From contig NZ_SLWR01000016.1 of the NCBI RefSeq assembly GCF_004345665.1, positions 62,001 through 126,000 of the forward strand: a DNA stretch of 64,000 nucleotides, written 5' to 3'. Position numbers and translations under genes: made by a program. Shown piece after piece: positions 28,330-38,337 of this stretch. The notes beneath the pieces are model-generated. The model saw only the letters and a list, made by a program, of their open reading frames with translations. It made no database searches and was not told where the DNA came from. Numbering within the stretch: the first letter of the stretch is position 1; each line of letters opens with the position of its first letter. The DNA is from Kribbella antiqua (GTDB taxonomy: Bacteria > Actinomycetota > Actinomycetes > Propionibacteriales > Kribbellaceae).

Positions 28330-29625
28330 ATGAGAATGACCTGGGTGCAGCCGGAGGACTTGCTGCCGCACCAACTGGTCCAATCCCGCTCCGAAGGCGT
28401 CGACGTCGCCGATGTCGAGGAGCGCTGGCTGGCAGCCGGCGGTACGACGGAAGCGCCGGTGTCGGGCGCATCGGACAAACCGGCCCCGCCGGAACTGCGC
28501 GTTCTGGCGAATGAGCTGCTCGACGAGTTGGACCGGCGGGCGGGGGAGTGGCAGGAGCCGGCGATCCCGACGCTGCCGGTTTCCGAGGCCAAGGACTTCG
28601 AGCAGCGGACGCTCAATGCCTGGCTGGGCCGCGCCGCCGGGAACCTGCTCGGCAAGCCGGTGGAGAAGATCCCGCGCGAGGGCATCCGGGCGATCCTCGA
28701 GAGTTCTGGGCAGTGGCCGCTGACGCAGTACATCACCGCGGTCGGCGTACCGGATCAAATCCAAGAGCGCTGGCCGTGGAATCGCCGGTCGAAGCCGACC
28801 AGCCTGCGCGAGAACATCGACGGGATGCCCGAGGACGACGACCTCAACTTCGCGATCCTCGCGCTCCAGCTGATGGAGCGCCACGGCGACGCACTGACCA
28901 CCGAGGACGTCGCACAAGCCTGGCTCAACGACCTGCCGGCCGGTCGCGTCTTCACCGCCGAGCGAGTTGCCTACCGCAACCTTCTCGACGGTGTCGAGCC
29001 GTCCCGCGCTGCCGTCGTACGGAACCCGTTCCGCGAGTGGATCGGCGCGCAGATCCGGACCGACGCGTACGGATGGACACATCCGGGTGACCGTACGGCG
29101 GCCGCCCGGCTCGCGCTCGTCGACGCCCGCTTGAGCCACACCGGCGCAGGTGTCGACGGCGCCCTGTGGGTGGCCGCGATGTCAGCTGCGTCGATGGTGC
29201 TGGACGATCCGCGCGAGGTAGCCGTCGCCGGACTGGACGTGGTCGCGGCTGAGGGCGCAATTGCACAAGCGGTTCGCTTCGGGCTGGCGCTTGCAGACCA
29301 GGAGCTGGACGACGCGCTCGACGTCTTGCACGGCGAGTACGGTCACCTGCACTGGGTGCATGCGGTGAACAACTCCGCACTCACGGCGTACGCACTGACG
29401 GCTCCGGACTTCGCCACCGCGATCGGTCGCGCGGTGATGGGCGGATGGGACACCGACTCGGTCGGCGCCACGGTCGGTGCGGTGTTTGGCGCGGTGCGCG
29501 GGGTTCCGGCAGAGTGGTCCACACCACTGGACAACCGGATGGCCACGAGCCTGCCGGGAATGAACCAGATCGCGATCAGCGAGCTGGCAGCGAGGACCGT
29601 GGAGGTGGCGCGGGGTGGAGCCTGA
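28330..29625 (+). CDS. ADP-ribosylglycohydrolase-family protein 2 (divergent motif)
   Basis: A 431-residue second family member. It has an extra N-terminal region (residues 1-80, MTWVQPEDLLPHQLVQSRSE...), then AWLGRAAGNLLGKPVEK, the altered first metal motif MPEDDDLNFAILALQLM (EDDDLN in place of TDDT) and a second motif GGWDTDSVGATVGAVFGA. It is only distantly similar to protein 1, so the two probably act on different bonds or as different subunits. The GGAAGGAAG site is 8 bases before the ATG. It overlaps the kinase gene by 11 bases. Confidence 0.88.
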   Translation: MRMTWVQPEDLLPHQLVQSRSEGVDVADVEERWLAAGGTTEAPVSGASDKPAPPELRVLANELLDELDRRAGEWQEPAIPTLPVSEAKDFEQRTLNAWLGRAAGNLLGKPVEKIPREGIRAILESSGQWPLTQYITAVGVPDQIQERWPWNRRSKPTSLRENIDGMPEDDDLNFAILALQLMERHGDALTTEDVAQAWLNDLPAGRVFTAERVAYRNLLDGVEPSRAAVVRNPFREWIGAQIRTDAYGWTHPGDRTAAARLALVDARLSHTGAGVDGALWVAAMSAASMVLDDPREVAVAGLDVVAAEGAIAQAVRFGLALADQELDDALDVLHGEYGHLHWVHAVNNSALTAYALTAPDFATAIGRAVMGGWDTDSVGATVGAVFGAVRGVPAEWSTPLDNRMATSLPGMNQIAISELAARTVEVARGGA

Positions 29626-30523
29626 CGTCCTGGACGTTGTCGTCGTCGGCAGTGCGAACGTCGACCTGGTCCTTCCGGTCCAGCGGATACCGCGCCCGGG
29701 CGAGACGGTGCTCGCGGCCGGGATGACGCGCGGCCCGGGCGGCAAGGGAGCCAACCAGGCGGTCGCGGCGGCTCGCGCGGGAGCACGAACTGCAATCGTT
29801 GCCTCACTCGGTGTGGACGACTCCGGCGACCTCCTCCGCGATGCTCTCGCCAGCTCGGATGTCGACCTCTCGCTGGTCGCGTCGACGACAACTCCGACCG
29901 GTACGGCGATCATCACGGTGGACGCCGGCGGTGAGAACTCGATCGTGGTCGCGCCCGGCGCGAACGGCGAGCTCACCCTGTCCGAGCCCGCGGCCCGGGC
30001 CATCGGCGGAGCGAAGATCGTCCTTTCCCAGTTGGAGATTCCGTTCGCCACGGTCCACGCGGCCGCGTCGGCGAGTTCGTACTTCATCCTCAACGCGGCG
30101 CCGGCGGCCGAGCTGACCGACGAGCTCCTCGCGAACGTCGACCTGCTCGTGGTGAACGAGACCGAGGCCGAGGCGATCGCCGGCAGCGACCGGTCGGCGT
30201 TGCTCAAGCGAGTGCCGGCCGCGGTGGTCACCCTCGGCGCCGCCGGCGCGGTGATCCTGACCCGTGGCGGTGACGAGATCGCGGTCGCCGGAGTGCCCGT
30301 GGACGCGGTCGACACCACGGCCGCCGGCGACACATTCTGCGGGGTGCTGGCGGCAACATTGGCTGCCGTGTCAGCTACCGACTCGATGACTGAAACCGAC
30401 CTGCGAAACGCGGTCCGACGCGCTACCGTTGCTGCTTCATTGAGTGTTCAGGCCGCGGGGGCGATTCCCTCGGTGCCTCACGGGGATGCAATCGACGCGC
30501 GTTATGCGGAGGTGTACCTGTGA
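29615..30523 (+). CDS. Ribokinase-like PfkB sugar kinase
   Basis: A 302-residue PfkB kinase with the N-terminal [20 protein letters not shown] and [16 protein letters not shown] substrate motifs and the C-terminal [23 protein letters not shown]/anion-hole motif with the catalytic Asp. It resembles RbsK and would phosphorylate the sugar released by the glycohydrolases. The GTG start overlaps the previous gene by 11 bases, and the stop overlaps the next ATG/GTG by four. Substrate assignment to ribose is by family resemblance only. Confidence 0.92.
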   Translation: MEPDVLDVVVVGSANVDLVLPVQRIPRPGETVLAAGMTRGPGGKGANQAVAAARAGARTAIVASLGVDDSGDLLRDALASSDVDLSLVASTTTPTGTAIITVDAGGENSIVVAPGANGELTLSEPAARAIGGAKIVLSQLEIPFATVHAAASASSYFILNAAPAAELTDELLANVDLLVVNETEAEAIAGSDRSALLKRVPAAVVTLGAAGAVILTRGGDEIAVAGVPVDAVDTTAAGDTFCGVLAATLAAVSATDSMTETDLRNAVRRATVAASLSVQAAGAIPSVPHGDAIDARYAEVYL

Positions 30524-32505
30524 ATCCGCTCGAGCCGCGGCCCATCGATCTCCCTGCCAGGGTTGATCTCGGGCTCCGGGTTGACGTCTCCTTCCTGGAC
30601 GACGCCAAGATTCTCGGCGCGCCGGACGACCCGGCCGACTTGCCACGCTGGCGCGGCAAGCTCGCGGAGTGGCTGGCCAGCGCGTACGAGCGGATGCCGT
30701 ACGACGGCTCGCAGTACGAGGTGCCCGGTCGTGAGTGGACCCAGACGGCGTACTCGGTGGCGCTCGTCTGGCTCTGGGACGACCAGCTGTACGACGTGGC
30801 GACAGGCAGGTTCACGCCGGAGAAGTTCGTCCAGCACGGGATCGACGACTTCGGTGGGTACGACGCGGTCGTGTTGTGGCACGCGTATCCGGTGATCGGG
30901 ATCGACTCGCGCAACCAGTTCGACTTCTACCGGGACGTGCCGAAGCTACGGGAGCTGGTCGACGACCTGCACCGGCTCGGGCTGAAGGTGTTCTTCGACT
31001 ACAACCCGTGGGACGTCGGCACCCGCCGGTCGGCGCGGTCCGACGCGGACGAGTTCGCTGCGCTGGTGACCGACTACGACGTTGACGGCGTCTTCCTCGA
31101 CACCTTGAAGGAAGGCGATCCCACCTTCACCCGGGCGCTGCGCAAGGCGAATCCGGCGATCGCCTTCGAGGGCGAGTCACGGTTGCCGATGGCAAGGATC
31201 CAGGACCACGCGCTGTCCTGGGCGCAGTGGTTCGCCGACACGTTGGCGCCCGGTGTGCTGCGGGCGCACCTGTTCGAGCGCCGGCACATGATGCACCACA
31301 CCCGCCGCTGGAACCGGGACCACAGCGACGAGCTGCAGTCCGCCTGGGTGAACGGCGTCGGCATGCTGGTCTGGGAGTCGGTCTTCTCGGCCTGGGTGGG
31401 CTGGAACGCGCGCGACCGCGCGACGCTGCGCCGGATGGTCGCCGCGCAGCGGGCGTTCGCGCCGGTGCTGATCAACGGTGACTGGATCCAGTTGACGCCG
31501 GAGATTCCGGACAAGGCCCGCGAGCACGGCGTCTACGGGTCGCGGTTCGACCTCGCCGACATCACCTTCTGGACGCTGATCAACCGCGACGAGGAGGACT
31601 TCGAAGGCATCGTGCTGCGCTCGGAGGACCAGGTCGGGGACTGGTACGACGTGACGTCCGGCGTCCCGATCACCGCCGACGACGACGGCGTACACCTGGT
31701 CGTTCCAGGTCGTGGTGTCACCGGGATCGTCCGGGTCGGCGCGACCGCGGGTGCGTCCTGCCGGGCGACGGCCCGCCGGTTGGGCACGATGCCGCGGCCC
31801 CACGTCAAGGACTCGGCCTTCCCCATGGCCCCGGCTGAGCGGGTGTCCGTCCCGGCGGTTAGCGGTGCTGAGATCGGTCCGGCTGTCGTCGTACCGGCGG
31901 GGGAGCGGGCGTTGACGGTCCGGCATCGGCGACGCGAGACCGGGCTGTACGACCAGGCGCCGTACGTGGAGGAGTGGAAGCCGCTGCCGCCACGGCTGCA
32001 CGACATCCAGACGCTTCGCCGCGAGGTGGTGCTGGAAGGGATTTCGGTCGCGGTCAACGAGGTGACGAACGCGCAGTACGCCGAGTTCCTCGCGGCGACC
32101 GGCTATCGCCCACGCATCACCAACCGGTTCCTGAAGCACTGGGTGGATGGCGCGCCCGTAGCCGGGACCGAGGACCATCCGGTGACGTACGTCGATCTGC
32201 CGGACGCGCGGGCGTACGCTGACTGGCGTGGCGGCCGGCTGCCGACCGAGGACGAGTGGCAGGTCGCGGCCGGCCTGGAGGGCTTCAGCCGGTTGGAGCC
32301 GCTGGTGTGGAACCTGACCGAGAGCGAGCACCGGGACGGACGCAGCCGGTTCTGCATTCTCAAGGGCGGGTCGCATTATGTTGCCGAGGGCTCCGATTGG
32401 TACGCCGACGGCGGACCGAAGGAACCCGAGGTCAGCTTCAAGCTGGTGCTGACAGGTGGTGGCCTCGATCGCTCCGAGACCATCGGTTTCAGGGTTGCAG
32501 GATGA
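30520..32505 (+). CDS. Glycosidase-like TIM barrel fused to a formylglycine-enzyme-fold domain
   Basis: A 661-residue two-part protein. The N-terminal half (about 60-400) looks like a (beta/alpha)8 glycosidase: [49 protein letters not shown] and [10 protein letters not shown] supply candidate acid/base residues. A beta sandwich-like linker follows. The C-terminal part (about 510-661) is an FGE/SUMF1 fold: [54 protein letters not shown] and GFRVAG. The copper-binding Cys normally in GFRCA is Val, so it is not a sulfatase activator and may bind carbohydrate. No signal peptide is seen; it overlaps both neighbours by four bases. Confidence 0.8.
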   Translation: MNPLEPRPIDLPARVDLGLRVDVSFLDDAKILGAPDDPADLPRWRGKLAEWLASAYERMPYDGSQYEVPGREWTQTAYSVALVWLWDDQLYDVATGRFTPEKFVQHGIDDFGGYDAVVLWHAYPVIGIDSRNQFDFYRDVPKLRELVDDLHRLGLKVFFDYNPWDVGTRRSARSDADEFAALVTDYDVDGVFLDTLKEGDPTFTRALRKANPAIAFEGESRLPMARIQDHALSWAQWFADTLAPGVLRAHLFERRHMMHHTRRWNRDHSDELQSAWVNGVGMLVWESVFSAWVGWNARDRATLRRMVAAQRAFAPVLINGDWIQLTPEIPDKAREHGVYGSRFDLADITFWTLINRDEEDFEGIVLRSEDQVGDWYDVTSGVPITADDDGVHLVVPGRGVTGIVRVGATAGASCRATARRLGTMPRPHVKDSAFPMAPAERVSVPAVSGAEIGPAVVVPAGERALTVRHRRRETGLYDQAPYVEEWKPLPPRLHDIQTLRREVVLEGISVAVNEVTNAQYAEFLAATGYRPRITNRFLKHWVDGAPVAGTEDHPVTYVDLPDARAYADWRGGRLPTEDEWQVAAGLEGFSRLEPLVWNLTESEHRDGRSRFCILKGGSHYVAEGSDWYADGGPKEPEVSFKLVLTGGGLDRSETIGFRVAG

Positions 32506-33689
32506 GGGCTGCTCCTCTTGAGGGTGTGAAGGTGCTGGAGGCGGCGACGCTGTTCGCGGGGCCGCTGGCGGCGACGTTCCTCGGGGACTTCGGGGCCGAT
32601 GTCACCAAGATCGAGCATCCGACCCGGCCGGATGCCGCGCGGACGCACGGTGCGTCGAAAGACGGGGTCGGGCTGTGGTTCAAGACGCTCGGCCGGAACA
32701 AGCGGCTGGCGACGCTCGATCTGTCGCGTGGTCGTGACGTCTTCCTCGAGCTGGTGCGTCAGAACGACGTACTGGTGGAGAACTTCCGGCCGGGGACGCT
32801 GGAGCGTTGGGGGCTGGGGCCGGATGTGCTGTTGGAGGCCAACCCTCGACTGGTGATCGCCCGGGTGACTGCCTTCGGGCAGGTCGGACCGTGGTCGAGC
32901 CGGCCTGGGTTCGGGTCGCTGGCCGAGGCGATGAGTGGGTTCGCGGCGGTGACCGGTGAGCCGGATGGTCCGCCGACGCTACCGCCGTTCGGCCTTGCCG
33001 ACGGCATCACGGCGCTGGCGACGGCGTATGCCGTGATGGTCGCGCTGCGGGAACGGGATCGGTCGGGTCAGGGGCAGGTGATCGACATGGCGATCATCGA
33101 GCCGATCCTGATGATGCTCGGCGGTGGGATCACGGCGTACCAGCAGACCGGGTATGTGCAGCCGCGGCTCGGGAACCGTTCGTCGAACAATGCTCCGCGC
33201 AACGTCTACCGAACCGCCGACGGCCGGTGGGTCGCGGTGTCGACCAGCTCGCAGAGCATCGCCGAGCGGGTGATGATCCTGGTCGGCCGGCCGGAGCTGG
33301 TCGAGGAGCCGTGGTTCCGGACCGGTCGCGAGCGCGCGCAGCACGCCGACGTACTGGACGACGCGGTCGGGTCGTGGATCGGGGAGCGGTCGCTCGACGA
33401 GGTGATGGCGGCGTTCGAGAAGGCCGAGGCCGCGGTCGGGCCGGTGCATGACATCCGGGGGATCATGACCGATCCGCAGTACGCCGCTTTGCACACGATC
33501 GTGGCGGTGGACGACGAGGAACTGGGGGGACCAGTGCAGATGCAGAACGTGTTGTTCCGGCTGTCGGAGTCGCCGGGGTCGATCCGGTGGGCCGGGCGAC
33601 CGCACGGCGCCGACACCGACTCCGTGCTTGCGGAGATCGGCATCACACCTGAGCAGCTCGCGGCGTTGCGCGAAGCCGGCGTGGTCTAA
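32502..33689 (+). CDS. Family III CoA-transferase (CaiB/BaiF type)
   Basis: A 395-residue CoA-transferase. It has [23 protein letters not shown], the [13 protein letters not shown] motif, and the catalytic-type Asp in [16 protein letters not shown] (about residue 167, matching Asp169 of formyl-CoA transferase). It moves CoA from one acyl-CoA to a free carboxylate. It overlaps the fusion gene by four bases and abuts the CitE-like lyase gene, which is consistent with activating a 3-hydroxy acid for cleavage. The exact acid is not evident from sequence. Confidence 0.9.
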   Translation: MRAAPLEGVKVLEAATLFAGPLAATFLGDFGADVTKIEHPTRPDAARTHGASKDGVGLWFKTLGRNKRLATLDLSRGRDVFLELVRQNDVLVENFRPGTLERWGLGPDVLLEANPRLVIARVTAFGQVGPWSSRPGFGSLAEAMSGFAAVTGEPDGPPTLPPFGLADGITALATAYAVMVALRERDRSGQGQVIDMAIIEPILMMLGGGITAYQQTGYVQPRLGNRSSNNAPRNVYRTADGRWVAVSTSSQSIAERVMILVGRPELVEEPWFRTGRERAQHADVLDDAVGSWIGERSLDEVMAAFEKAEAAVGPVHDIRGIMTDPQYAALHTIVAVDDEELGGPVQMQNVLFRLSESPGSIRWAGRPHGADTDSVLAEIGITPEQLAALREAGVV

Positions 33690-34520
33690 GTGCTGACCGC
33701 GCTTTATGTTCCGGCGAATCGGCCGGATCGGTTTGCGAAGGCCGTTGCCGCAGGCCCCGATGTGGTGGTGTTCGACCTCGAGGACGCCGTACCGGTGGAT
33801 GACAAGGTGGATGCGCGCGGGTGGGCGGTGGCGTGGATCGCTGCCAATGCGTCCGGGCCGGTCGAGGTCCGGGTGAACGCGCCGGGGACGCCGTGGATCG
33901 AGGACGACCTGGCCGCGGTGGCCGCCGTACCGTCGATCCGGATCCGGTTGCCGAAGGTGGAGAGCGCGGCCGACGTGCACGCCGTACTGGATCAGGTGCC
34001 GACGGCAAAGATCACCGCGTTGATCGAGTCACCGCTCGGGCTGGAGAGAGCTTTCGAGATCGCTTCCGCTCGTGGTGTGGTCGCGGTCGCCCTCGGAGAG
34101 GCGGACCTGACCAGCTCGCTCGGCGTGGACGGGCCGGAGGGACTGGCCTGGGCCCGTGGGCGACTGGTGTCGGCGTCCCGCGCGGCTGGGTTGGGCGCTC
34201 CGATGATGTCGGTCTTCCCTCACGTCAACGATCTCGACGGGCTGCGCCAGACGTGTCTGGAGGGCCGGGCGCTCGGTTTCGTCGGCCGTACGGCGATCCA
34301 CCCGCGACAGCTGTCCACCATTGTCGAATGCTTCACCCCGACTGCCACGCAGATCGCCGACGCCGAGGCCTTACTTGCCGCGGTCGACAAAGCCGACGTC
34401 GCCCTCGGCGGGGTGATCGTGCTGCCGGACGGCCGCATGGTCGACCCCGCCATGCTCGGCCGCGCCCGGGAACTCACCACCCTGATGCAAGAGATCGAGT
34501 CCCGCCAGCCCCAGCCCTAA
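33690..34520 (+). CDS. CitE-like CoA ester lyase (HpcH/HpaI family)
   Basis: A 276-residue TIM-barrel lyase with LYVPANRPDRFAKAVAAG, VVVFDLEDAVPVDDKV, VRVNAPGTPW, LPKVES, the metal Glu in ALIESPLGLERAF and GEADLTSSLGVDG. Relatives cleave malyl-, citramalyl- or citryl-CoA to acetyl-CoA and an oxoacid. The GTG start follows the CoA-transferase TAA without a gap. It is the last gene of the operon: 230 bases with no gene follow. Confidence 0.9.
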   Translation: MLTALYVPANRPDRFAKAVAAGPDVVVFDLEDAVPVDDKVDARGWAVAWIAANASGPVEVRVNAPGTPWIEDDLAAVAAVPSIRIRLPKVESAADVHAVLDQVPTAKITALIESPLGLERAFEIASARGVVAVALGEADLTSSLGVDGPEGLAWARGRLVSASRAAGLGAPMMSVFPHVNDLDGLRQTCLEGRALGFVGRTAIHPRQLSTIVECFTPTATQIADAEALLAAVDKADVALGGVIVLPDGRMVDPAMLGRARELTTLMQEIESRQPQP

Positions 34521-34751
34521 CCGCGCCACCCGCCCCACGCCCCGAGCCGCAGGGGACATTTGGACAGGATGTGTCTGCGTTTGGCAGGCGGATCTACGCT
34601 CACACGACCGGCCGTCACCTGGCCAGTGGGGGCATAAGTCCTGTCGATCTGCACACAGTCCCCGGGTGGCGCCGCCCCGGTCTGGTTCGGGGAGGGCGGG
34701 GTGCGGAGGTGCTGCGGGGTGACGAGGGGGATGCAGGCTAAGGTTTTAGGC

Positions 34752-36347
34752 ATGTTGCCGCGCAGTGTTGATGCTGTGGTGATCGGGTCGGGGCCCAATG
34801 GGCTGGTGAGCGCGATCGCGCTTGCTGACGCGGGTTGGGACGTCCTGGTGCTGGAGGCCGCCGACACCTTCGGCGGTGCGGTGCGGTCCACCGAGAGCGA
34901 CGGCTGGATCAGCGACCGTTTCAGCTCGAACTACCCACTCGGCGTGGCCTCGCCAGTACTGCGCGCACTCGAACTCGAGAAGTTCGGCCTCCGCTGGGCC
35001 TACGCTCCACTGCCACTCGTGCACCTGCTCGACTCCGAAGAGGGTACGTCTGCCGCGATCCACCCGGACCCCGAGGCCACCGCCAAGTCGGTCGGCGCCG
35101 ACCACCCGGGCGACGGCGAAGCGTGGCTGCGGCTCTACCAGCAGTACGTCGCCATCCGCGAGCCGCTGCTGAAGGCGCTGCTCACCTCCTGGCCGCCGGT
35201 CGGGCCGGGGATCAAGCTGGTCCGCAAGCTCGGGTCGGCGGGGGAGTTGCTGCGGTTCGCCCGGTTCATGGCGATGCCGATGCACCGGATGGGCAAGGAA
35301 CTGTTCGAGGGACCCGGCGGCCCCGCACTGCTCGCGGGCAACTCGCTGCATGCCGACGCGCCGCTGTCCGGCGCGGTCAGCGGCACGATGGGCTGGCTGC
35401 TCGCCATGCTCGCCCAGGACGTCGGCTACCCCGTGGTGGAAGGCGGATCCGGCGGCCTGTCGGGTGCGCTGGTCCGCCGGGCCGAGCGTGCCGGTGCGTT
35501 GCTCGTCTCCGGTACGCCGGTCGCCGCGATCGAGGTCTCGTCCGGCCGGGTGACCGGCGTACGAACGGCTTCCGGGGAGACCGTGGTCGTCGGGCGTGCG
35601 GTGATCGCGGATGTGTCCGCGCCGGCGCTGTACGGCGAGCTGTTGCCGAACGCAACGATTCCGGCGGGGCTGCGGCGGGATCTGGACGAGCGGTTCGAGT
35701 GGGACTACCCGACGGTGAAGCTGAACTACCGGCTCAGCGGGCCGATCCCGTGGCGATCCACCGACGCGCGGACGGCTGGCGTCGTACATCTGGGTGGGAC
35801 CGCGGACGAGCTCGTCCACCTCAGCGCCGATCTCGACACCGGCCGGTTGCCGTCGCAGCCGTTCCTGCTGATCGGGCAGACGACCAAGTCGGATCCGACC
35901 CGGTCGCCGGAGGGGACCGAGGCGGTGTGGACGTACTCGCACCTGCCCCGGGGCATCGCGGACGACGAGTCGGCGGAGAAACTGGCGCACCGGATGGAGC
36001 GTGCGATCGAGCGGTACGCGCCGGGCTTCAGCGACCTCATCATCGACCGCGACCTGCAGCGGCCGAGCGACCTCGAGTCGGGCAACGCGGCCCTCGGCCT
36101 CGGCGCCGTCGGCGGCGGCACCATGCAGCTGCAACAGCAGCTGATCTTCCGCCCGACCATCGGCCTCGGCAGCCCGCGGACCTTCGTCTCGGGCCTCTAC
36201 CTCGGCAGCTCGGCGATCCACCCCGGCGGCGGCGTCCACGGCGCCTGCGGTCACTTGGCCGCCCGCACCGCCCTCCGCGACGCCTCCCTGATCGGCCCCC
36301 TCACCCGCACGCTCCCCACCGCCGCGCTCCGCCACCTGCAACGTTAG
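34752..36347 (+). CDS. FAD-dependent oxidoreductase (phytoene desaturase/amine oxidase superfamily)
   Basis: A 531-residue flavoprotein with a Rossmann dinucleotide-binding motif VIGSGPNGLVSAIALADAGWDVLVLEA at the N-terminus, GGSGGLSGALVRRAE mid-protein and C-terminal GLYLGSSAIHPGGGVHGACGHLAA. These are typical of CrtI/amine-oxidase-like enzymes; the substrate is unknown. The preferred ATG is at 34752; an in-frame start 17 codons earlier adds a Cys/Arg-rich stretch. A TAAGGT box just before the ATG could give a leaderless message. No carotenoid genes are nearby. Confidence 0.85.
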   Translation: MLPRSVDAVVIGSGPNGLVSAIALADAGWDVLVLEAADTFGGAVRSTESDGWISDRFSSNYPLGVASPVLRALELEKFGLRWAYAPLPLVHLLDSEEGTSAAIHPDPEATAKSVGADHPGDGEAWLRLYQQYVAIREPLLKALLTSWPPVGPGIKLVRKLGSAGELLRFARFMAMPMHRMGKELFEGPGGPALLAGNSLHADAPLSGAVSGTMGWLLAMLAQDVGYPVVEGGSGGLSGALVRRAERAGALLVSGTPVAAIEVSSGRVTGVRTASGETVVVGRAVIADVSAPALYGELLPNATIPAGLRRDLDERFEWDYPTVKLNYRLSGPIPWRSTDARTAGVVHLGGTADELVHLSADLDTGRLPSQPFLLIGQTTKSDPTRSPEGTEAVWTYSHLPRGIADDESAEKLAHRMERAIERYAPGFSDLIIDRDLQRPSDLESGNAALGLGAVGGGTMQLQQQLIFRPTIGLGSPRTFVSGLYLGSSAIHPGGGVHGACGHLAARTALRDASLIGPLTRTLPTAALRHLQR

Positions 36348-36383
36348 GCGCTGCGGTAGCCGTCCCGGGCAACATGGGCTGCC

Positions 36384-37040
36384 TCAGCGGGCGACTCGGC
36401 CTGTTTCGTAGGCCCACATGACGATCTCGACGCGGTTTCGGGCGCCGAGCTTGGTCATGATGCTGGTCAGGTGGGTCTTGACGGTGCTGAGGCTGACGTG
36501 GAGTTCGTCGGCGATCTCGGCATTGGTCCGGCCGCGGGCCACTGTGGTCAGGACTTGCTCCTCCCTGTCCGTGAGCGGTTCGACCGGCTGGATCGGCGTA
36601 CGCGCGGAATGGGAGTCGGAAAAGGCGGCGAGCAGCCGGGCGGTGATGCGCGGGGCGATGAGTGCGTCGCCGTTGGCGGCGGCGTGGATCGCCTGGATCA
36701 GCAGGTCGGGTCCGGCGTCCTTGAGCAGGAATCCCCGGGCGCCTGCCTTCAGTGCGCCGTACACGTATTCGTCGACGTCGAAGGTGGTGATCACGACGAT
36801 CGCGAGCGGGTGGTCGACGCCGGGGCCGGCGAGCTCGCGCGTCGCCGCGATCCCGTCCATGCCGGGCATGCGGATGTCGAACAGGCACACGTCCGGGCGC
36901 AGCCTCCGGGCGAGCGCAACCGCTTCGAGACCGTCGGCCGCCTGACCGACGACGTCGATACCCGGTTGTGCGTCGAGGATCATCGCGAGCCCGGTGCGGA
37001 TGAGGTCCTGGTCGTCGGCGACGAGCACCCGGATGGTCAT
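36384..37040 (-). CDS. NarL/LuxR-family response regulator
   Basis: A 218-residue response regulator: receiver domain with Asp55 in LFDIRMPGMDG and acidic pocket DDQ, conserved Thr in VITTF and Lys in FLLKD, then a LuxR-type HTH (LTDREEQVLTTVARGRTNAEIADELHVSLSTVKTHL). Its start overlaps the stop of the sensor kinase gene by four bases. The pair probably controls the divergent MMPL exporter. Confidence 0.95.
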   Translation of the reverse strand: MTIRVLVADDQDLIRTGLAMILDAQPGIDVVGQAADGLEAVALARRLRPDVCLFDIRMPGMDGIAATRELAGPGVDHPLAIVVITTFDVDEYVYGALKAGARGFLLKDAGPDLLIQAIHAAANGDALIAPRITARLLAAFSDSHSARTPIQPVEPLTDREEQVLTTVARGRTNAEIADELHVSLSTVKTHLTSIMTKLGARNRVEIVMWAYETGRVAR

Positions 37041-38179
37041 CTGACCGCCTTGGGCAGCATTGCCTCGGCCGTCCAGCCCCGGCCGGGATCGGGACCTGCG
37101 GTGAAGGTGCCGCCGAGAAGCGACGCTCGTTCGGTCATCCCCACCAGGCCGTAACCCAGCGGGTTCCGTGGGGTCAGCCCGGCGTCTCCGTCGTCGGAGA
37201 CGGTCAGGCGCACGCAGTCGTGGTCGCCGGTCACGCGGACGTCGATGCGGGTCGCATGGCGCGCATGGCGTACGGCGTTCGTGATCGACTCCTGGGCGAT
37301 CCGGTAAATCGCCGCCCCGACCGATGACCCGAGGTTCTCCAGATCGCCCGACAGCACGAGCTCGACCCGCGGCCCGTCACCGATACTGCGGGCCAGCCGC
37401 TCGAGGTCGGCCAGCCCGGGTTGCGGCCGCAGCGCGGCTGCTCCGTTGTCGCGCAGACCACCGACCATGCTGCGCATCTCGGCGAGCGTACGCGAGGCCT
37501 CTTCCTCGATGACGACGAGGGCGTCCAGCGCGGCCTCGGGGTGGGAGGCGGCAACGACGCGGCCGGCTTGCGCCCGGATCGCGATGGCCGAGACATGATG
37601 AGCGACCGTGTCGTGCAGTTCCCGGGCCAGCTGCTCGCGCTCCCGGAGCCTCACCTGGTCCAGCTCTCGCGCCCGGGACGTCGTAAAGGAACGGACCGCC
37701 GCGCCGAGCGGCGCCGGGAACAACAGGAACAGGGTGCCGCCCACGGCATCGCCCACCCCGGAGGAGTCGCTCAGGAGGCCCAGGATCAACGCGGCCACGA
37801 TGATCGCCAAGCCGATCCCGACCTCACGGCCGGATCCCCAGCGAACCAGCGAATACGGCAACAGCACGACGCATACGTTGGTGTACAGGCCCACGGGTTC
37901 GCCCGTACCGATGAGGCTCGCGATGTCGACCAGGATCACCAACCCGAACGTGACAGCCACCACCGCGAGAGGATGCGTACGCCGCCACAGCAGTGCGCCG
38001 ATGACGACGACCGCGAGTACGAGCGCGACCGGCCTCCAGACAACGTCCTCGCGGAAGATGGTTTCGAAGATCGCCGTCGGCAGGAGCAGGGCGATGAGCG
38101 CCCAGTCCCGCCACACGCGCTGGGGTGGCTTCGGGGCGCGCGGTTCGGCCCAGAGTGCGCGGGTGGCGTTTCTCAACAT
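37037..38179 (-). CDS. HisKA_3-type sensor histidine kinase
   Basis: A 380-residue sensor kinase with about four to five N-terminal membrane helices (ALIALLLPTAIFE, RPVALVLAVVVIGALLW, VVAVTFGLVILVDIA, GIGLAIIVAALILGLL, LFLLFPAPLGAAVRS), the phosphoacceptor in REQLARELHDTVAHHVSAIAI and a C-terminal HATPase (IDVRVTGDHDCVRLTVSDDG...NPLGYGLVGMTERASLLGG). It lacks a large extracellular sensor, as in intramembrane-sensing LiaS/DesK types. The ATG at 38179 is preferred; the longer frame would run into the promoter of the divergent MMPL gene. Confidence 0.9.
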   Translation of the reverse strand: MLRNATRALWAEPRAPKPPQRVWRDWALIALLLPTAIFETIFREDVVWRPVALVLAVVVIGALLWRRTHPLAVVAVTFGLVILVDIASLIGTGEPVGLYTNVCVVLLPYSLVRWGSGREVGIGLAIIVAALILGLLSDSSGVGDAVGGTLFLLFPAPLGAAVRSFTTSRARELDQVRLREREQLARELHDTVAHHVSAIAIRAQAGRVVAASHPEAALDALVVIEEEASRTLAEMRSMVGGLRDNGAAALRPQPGLADLERLARSIGDGPRVELVLSGDLENLGSSVGAAIYRIAQESITNAVRHARHATRIDVRVTGDHDCVRLTVSDDGDAGLTPRNPLGYGLVGMTERASLLGGTFTAGPDPGRGWTAEAMLPKAVR

Positions 38180-38337
38180 GACCACAGCGTAGATATCCCG
38201 GCCGCCCGGCGTATCGGCCCAAAGTACGGGTCGCCGGTCAGCCGGTCGGCCGAGGAAAGTCCGCCCCTTCTTCCGAGGTGCCTTCCGGGTCGTCTCGACA
38301 CGATGAAGGCCTCGTCGAACGCTGGAGGGGATCAAGG

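Noticed and set aside
32047-32505. Sulfatase-activating formylglycine-generating enzyme
   Set aside because: The key Cys at the C-terminus is absent and no sulfatase gene is nearby; only the fold is retained.
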